Below, piece after piece: positions 4,606 to 6,756 of a DNA stretch of 6,756 bases. The position numbers and the translations under genes are program-made. Each line of letters begins with the position of its first letter. Position 1 is the stretch's first letter. Source of the DNA: JAYEIA01 sp964472505 (lineage in GTDB: Bacteria; Bacteroidota; Bacteroidia; Bacteroidales; JAADGE01). The notes beneath the pieces were generated by a model that was not told the origin of the DNA, searched no databases, and saw nothing but the letters and a program-made list of their open reading frames with translations. Location: the NCBI GenBank assembly GCA_964472505.1, contig CAYYQW010000132.1, positions 1-6,756 on the forward strand. Direction: 5' to 3'.

Positions 4606-5751
4606 ATGGGTATGGAAAAAGATAATGAAATAAAAAATCAGCAATATCAGAAAGGAACCGAGTTTGTAGGCGAAGCCGTTTCGAATGCGGAAATGCTTTT
4701 GGAGTTTGCTGCCAAGTCCGGTTTAGATGTTAAAGAAGATTGGATATCAACGGTTATAAGTGCCCGACGTGCCGAGCGTTATTCCGATTGGACTGCCGAA
4801 CTCGAAATAAAATTTTGGACGGTTTATAAAAACCTGTCTGTATTGGTACAGCCGGTTACGGTTGAAAGTTTACAGGCTTCATACGCACGTCCGGTGCAAA
4901 ATAAGCATTTTTTACGTAAATTGTTCAATGTCAAACAAAAGCCGGCCGTCTCCAAGCGCTCTGTAAGAAATTATTTGGTGTGGGCGGCAGTGTCTATGGG
5001 CATATTATTGGCCATTCAGGTTTTTTCATTGAAAGGAACCACCTTATTAAATAATATTCAAAATAATAATCGCCGAATAAGCGAGGTGGAAGATCGCAGA
5101 CGTGAACTGCGTTTGGTTTTGGCTTCGGATGTTGAAAATGAGCGCGCAAAATTAGAACGTTTTGCCATGGAAAGTGAGCGTGCCAGGCTCGATCAGGAAA
5201 TATCAAGCAGCATTGATCTTCTGGAGCCGTGGGTGATGAATATCCGACGATTGGCTTCTTTTGGTCGGGAAACCGAACCACTGATTTCTGATACAGACAA
5301 TAGTGATTTTGCATCACGCAGTATGTCTTCGGGTCCCGGCAGCGGCCCTCCCGGACAAACCATTCCCGAAAATAAGATGAATAAAAAAATTGCGATTGTT
5401 CAGGAAGCTCAGAATTTCACCCAAATTCTTCAACTTTATATATTGCCTTTACTCTATGGCCTGATAGGCGGTTTTGTTTTTGTGCTGCGCGGCTTGGCCT
5501 ATGATATCAGGCATCGCGTTTTTTCCGGTTATTCAAATATTAAATATTCTTTGCGCATACAGCTTGGGGCTTTGGCCGGCCTTATCGTTGGGCTTTTGTG
5601 GGGCGATATTGAGCGCACACAGATTACCATGTTAGATGCGCTCTCAACCGGAGCCATCGCTTTTGTGGCCGGTTACGGCGTTGAATACGTGTTTAATGCC
5701 TTGGATAATGTGATAAATAACTTAAGCGGGAAAGCCAAAAGTGAGGAATAA
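4606..5751 (+). CDS. Multi-pass membrane protein with coiled coil, function unknown
   Basis: This 381-residue protein is not one I can name. Order of parts: a cytosolic N-terminal domain (1-115) with SNAEMLLEFAAKSGLDVKED (26-45), WTAELEIKFWTVYKNL (62-77) and QPVTVESLQASY (82-93); a basic stretch; membrane helix 1 (NYLVWAAVSMGILLAIQVFSL, 122-142); a charged coiled coil (about 145-200); a Gly/Ser/Pro linker (239-255); then a C-terminal membrane module with helix 2 (LQLYILPLLYGLIGGFVFVLR, 275-295), helix 3 (LGALAGLIVGLLWG, 320-333) and helix 4 (LSTGAIAFVAGYGVEYVFNALD, 346-367). The ILPLLYGLxGxFxxVLR...LGAxAGLxVG...AFxAGYxVExxFxxLD pattern recurs, as far as I recall, in uncharacterised bacterial membrane proteins. 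The frame can be extended to TTG 4561, but that codon sits in the terminator stem; ATG 4606 or 4612 (MEKDNE) is far more likely. Upstream structure suggests attenuation. It converges on the 5883-6092 regulator. Confidence 0.85.
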   Translation: MGMEKDNEIKNQQYQKGTEFVGEAVSNAEMLLEFAAKSGLDVKEDWISTVISARRAERYSDWTAELEIKFWTVYKNLSVLVQPVTVESLQASYARPVQNKHFLRKLFNVKQKPAVSKRSVRNYLVWAAVSMGILLAIQVFSLKGTTLLNNIQNNNRRISEVEDRRRELRLVLASDVENERAKLERFAMESERARLDQEISSSIDLLEPWVMNIRRLASFGRETEPLISDTDNSDFASRSMSSGPGSGPPGQTIPENKMNKKIAIVQEAQNFTQILQLYILPLLYGLIGGFVFVLRGLAYDIRHRVFSGYSNIKYSLRIQLGALAGLIVGLLWGDIERTQITMLDALSTGAIAFVAGYGVEYVFNALDNVINNLSGKAKSEE

Positions 5752-5792
5752 TCCCTAAATTTACAGACAGCGGGAAAAATTTATAAAATAAA

Positions 5793-5851
5793 AGATTCAA
5801 AACTTTAGCGCATTTGATTAAAGTGCGCATAAGTTTTGAATCTGTGTTTTT
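5793..5851. terminator. Bidirectional terminator between convergent genes
   Basis: AGATTCAAAACTT (5793-5805) pairs perfectly with AAGTTTTGAATCT (5831-5843) over 13 bp. After a 2x2 internal loop, GCGCA (5808-5812) pairs with TGCGC (5824-5828). Plus-strand transcripts meet TTTTT at 5847-5851. Minus-strand transcripts meet a long T/A-rich tract, the complement of 5776-5792. It therefore serves both the membrane-protein gene and the small regulator gene. Confidence 0.88.
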
Positions 5852-5882
5852 AGGCTTGGCTACAGGTTGAAATTTATGATAG

Positions 5883-6092
5883 TTATTTTTCCAAATCCGA
5901 ATCATCTAATTTAAACAGCTCTTCCAACTTGATATCAAAATATTTAGCAATTTTTAATGCTAAAAGTGTTGAAGGAACAAACTTACCCGTTTCTATTGCA
6001 TGAATGGTTTGACGCGAAACATTCACTTTTTGAGCCAATTCTGCCTGTGTAATTTTTTTCTTGGCCCGTTCTACTCTGATAGTATTTTCCAT
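5883..6092 (-). CDS. Small Cro/C1-type (XRE) helix-turn-helix transcriptional regulator
   Basis: The 69-residue protein is essentially one helix-turn-helix domain. Helix 2 lies in TQAELAQKVN (15-24), the turn and recognition helix in VSRQTIHAIET (25-35), then GKFVPSTLLALKIAKYFDIKLEELFKL (36-62) completes the five-helix fold. It matches the short regulator type (YozG-like, about 65-70 residues) found in many Firmicutes and Bacteroidota. These commonly sit beside a small membrane-protein gene whose expression they control. Here the downstream neighbour is the convergent 381-residue membrane protein, so a functional link is possible but not shown. There is no effector-binding or protease domain, so DNA binding, probably as a dimer, is the whole function. 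ATG 6092 is the only sensible start. A long, palindrome-rich region lies upstream, and autoregulation there is plausible. Confidence 0.93.
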   Translation of the reverse strand: MENTIRVERAKKKITQAELAQKVNVSRQTIHAIETGKFVPSTLLALKIAKYFDIKLEELFKLDDSDLEK

Positions 6093-6213
6093 GTTTAAAT
6101 TTTTAATGTTATATTTTGCTTCTGTCTTTCAAATTTCAAAAAGCATACCAAAGCGTTTTCTTTCACTAATTGCTTTCAAAAATTCTTGTTTGTTTCAAAA
6201 GTGTTTAAATTTG

Positions 6214-6267
6214 TGTAAGCACATATTACGAATGTAAAGCTTGCTTTACAGGAGTATAATGCTTACA
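6214..6267. repeat. Nested inverted repeat in front of the small regulator gene
   Basis: The outer arms TGTAAGCA (6214-6221) and TGCTTACA (6260-6267) are exact reverse complements. The inner arms TGTAAAGC (6233-6240) and GCTTTACA (6243-6250) are also exact, with a TT centre. The two dyads have centres only 1 bp apart, and the four half-sites share the pattern TGTAA(A)GC. This suits cooperative binding by a dimeric regulator, or a long RNA hairpin in the regulator's leader. It lies 122 bp upstream of the ATG at 6092. Confidence 0.6.
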
Positions 6268-6283
6268 AAACACAGACGAGCAA

Positions 6284-6291
6284 CAAAGATA
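6284..6291 (-). promoter_or_regulatory. Candidate -7 box for the small regulator gene
   Basis: On the minus strand this reads TATCTTTG, an exact TAnnTTTG match. Transcription would start near 6279, giving a leader of about 187 nt that includes the nested inverted repeat. A -33 TTG at good spacing is not evident; the nearest TTTG (6317-6320 complement) is about 25 bp away. No better box lies closer to the gene. Confidence 0.35.
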
Positions 6292-6294
6292 TGA

Positions 6295-6308
6295 AATTGT
6301 TTACAATT
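6295..6308. repeat. 14-bp palindrome beside the candidate regulator promoter
   Basis: AATTGT-TT-ACAATT is a perfect dyad with 6-bp arms. It sits just upstream, in the minus-strand direction, of the box at 6284-6291, in the spacer where a repressor would block polymerase. A partial second copy, AATTGTACC, is found at both 6305-6313 and 6377-6385. Confidence 0.4.
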
Positions 6309-6756
6309 GTACCGGTCAAAAAGTAAAATCTTCTTGTCGCATTGTGTCGTGTTTAGTTGCAAATATTTAAGCATAAATTGTACCAAAGTTATTTTTAGTT
6401 AGAATTTAGTTGTGTGTTATACTTTTATTTATTGGTTTTCAATGGATTTTTTTTTGCTTTTTGTAAGCCCGGGATTACGACAAAATAAAATCATAATTTT
6501 GCAAATGTTTTATAACCTTTAGACTTTCTGCAGAGTTGGCGAGTGTTTTTGTTATTGTTTGGCTGACAGATGTTTGGGAGTATTTTGAGAAAGACTAAAG
6601 TCTCTGAGTTTTTATTAATTGCTTTAAGCGTGTACCAATCTATATTTAATGAAAGCACGGCTATTTAATAAGAAGGAATAATAATTTTATTTTATAAACT
6701 GATTGAATTAGGCACATGAGTAATATCAAAATTAAAGTTACAGCATGTCGTTAAAT

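Larger units (their letters stand above)
6093..6756. other. 664-bp region with no supported gene
   Basis: No frame on either strand gives a convincing protein. The longest minus-strand frame here begins at a GTG (6658) and ends at 6491, 55 residues, rich in Asn, Lys and Thr, resembling no family. The stretch is A+T-rich with T runs (for example 6449-6455). It contains the nested inverted repeat, a palindrome, four TTTCAAA copies between 6127 and 6199, an 11-bp direct repeat TGTTTAAATTT (6092-6102 and 6202-6212), and a CCCGGG-centred imperfect palindrome (6463-6478). Exact -7 boxes occur on the minus strand at 6284-6291, 6384-6391 and 6727-6734 and on the plus strand at 6494-6501, none with a clear -33 partner. 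A short minus-strand frame of 20 codons enters from the right edge and stops at 6692-6694; it may be the end of a neighbouring gene, but I cannot support it. Confidence 0.6.

Noticed and set aside
6127..6199. Four TTTCAAA copies as an operator array or CRISPR-like repeat
   Set aside because: The copies are short and A+T-rich with irregular spacing, consistent with chance in this composition.
6491..6658. 55-residue minus-strand frame with GTG start
   Set aside because: Its composition looks like translated A+T-rich intergenic DNA and I recognise no family in it; no suitable start context is seen.
6715..6753. 12-codon plus-strand frame (ATG 6715) at the right edge
   Set aside because: It reaches a stop before the window ends and has no supporting signal.

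Overview
The window looks like a low-GC Bacteroidota chromosome. The main evidence is a set of exact or near matches to the Bacteroidota -7 promoter box (TAnnTTTG), no convincing Shine-Dalgarno sequences at the starts, a fragment resembling the type IX secretion protein PorZ, and signal peptides of Bacteroidota style ending in '...GQ' or '...SFSQ'. I cannot assign genus or species.

Layout. The left half is a minus-strand series. Read in the direction of transcription it holds higB (toxin), higA (antitoxin), rdgB/HAM1 (house-cleaning NTP pyrophosphatase), a 687-residue DUF262+DUF1524 protein (single-chain GmrSD-like, probable type IV restriction enzyme), and the first 43 codons of a secreted PorZ-like protein that runs off the left edge. 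The restriction-like gene looks clearly more A+T-rich than rdgB and the right-hand membrane-protein gene. Together with HigBA it makes a small defence-flavoured cluster around the conserved rdgB. That cluster is an inference from neighbourhood only.

The plus strand then carries a small secreted protein of unknown function (3915-4370) with a strong terminator. Next comes about 145 bp of unusually hairpin-rich DNA ending in a second, textbook intrinsic terminator, placed only 32 bp before the start of a 381-residue membrane protein of unknown function (4606-5751). That gene converges on a small Cro/C1-type regulator (5883-6092, minus) across a bidirectional terminator. The last 664 bp hold no gene that I can support. 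They do hold a nested inverted repeat, a second palindrome and several promoter-like boxes upstream of the regulator.

Start choices. The longest open frames of higB (3769), higA (3458) and the membrane protein (4561) begin at TTG codons. Internal ATGs at 3754, 3452 and 4606 fit the families and the regulatory sequence better, and are used here.

Most interesting points: (1) the higB -7 box is so close to its ATG that the toxin mRNA is probably leaderless, with a 10-bp direct repeat in the -33 zone; (2) a perfect 8-bp inverted repeat covers the promoter-like box of the restriction gene; (3) an attenuator-like leader precedes the unknown membrane protein; (4) a nested palindrome lies in front of the small regulator. 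I found no CRISPR array, tRNA, rRNA, insertion sequence or attachment site.
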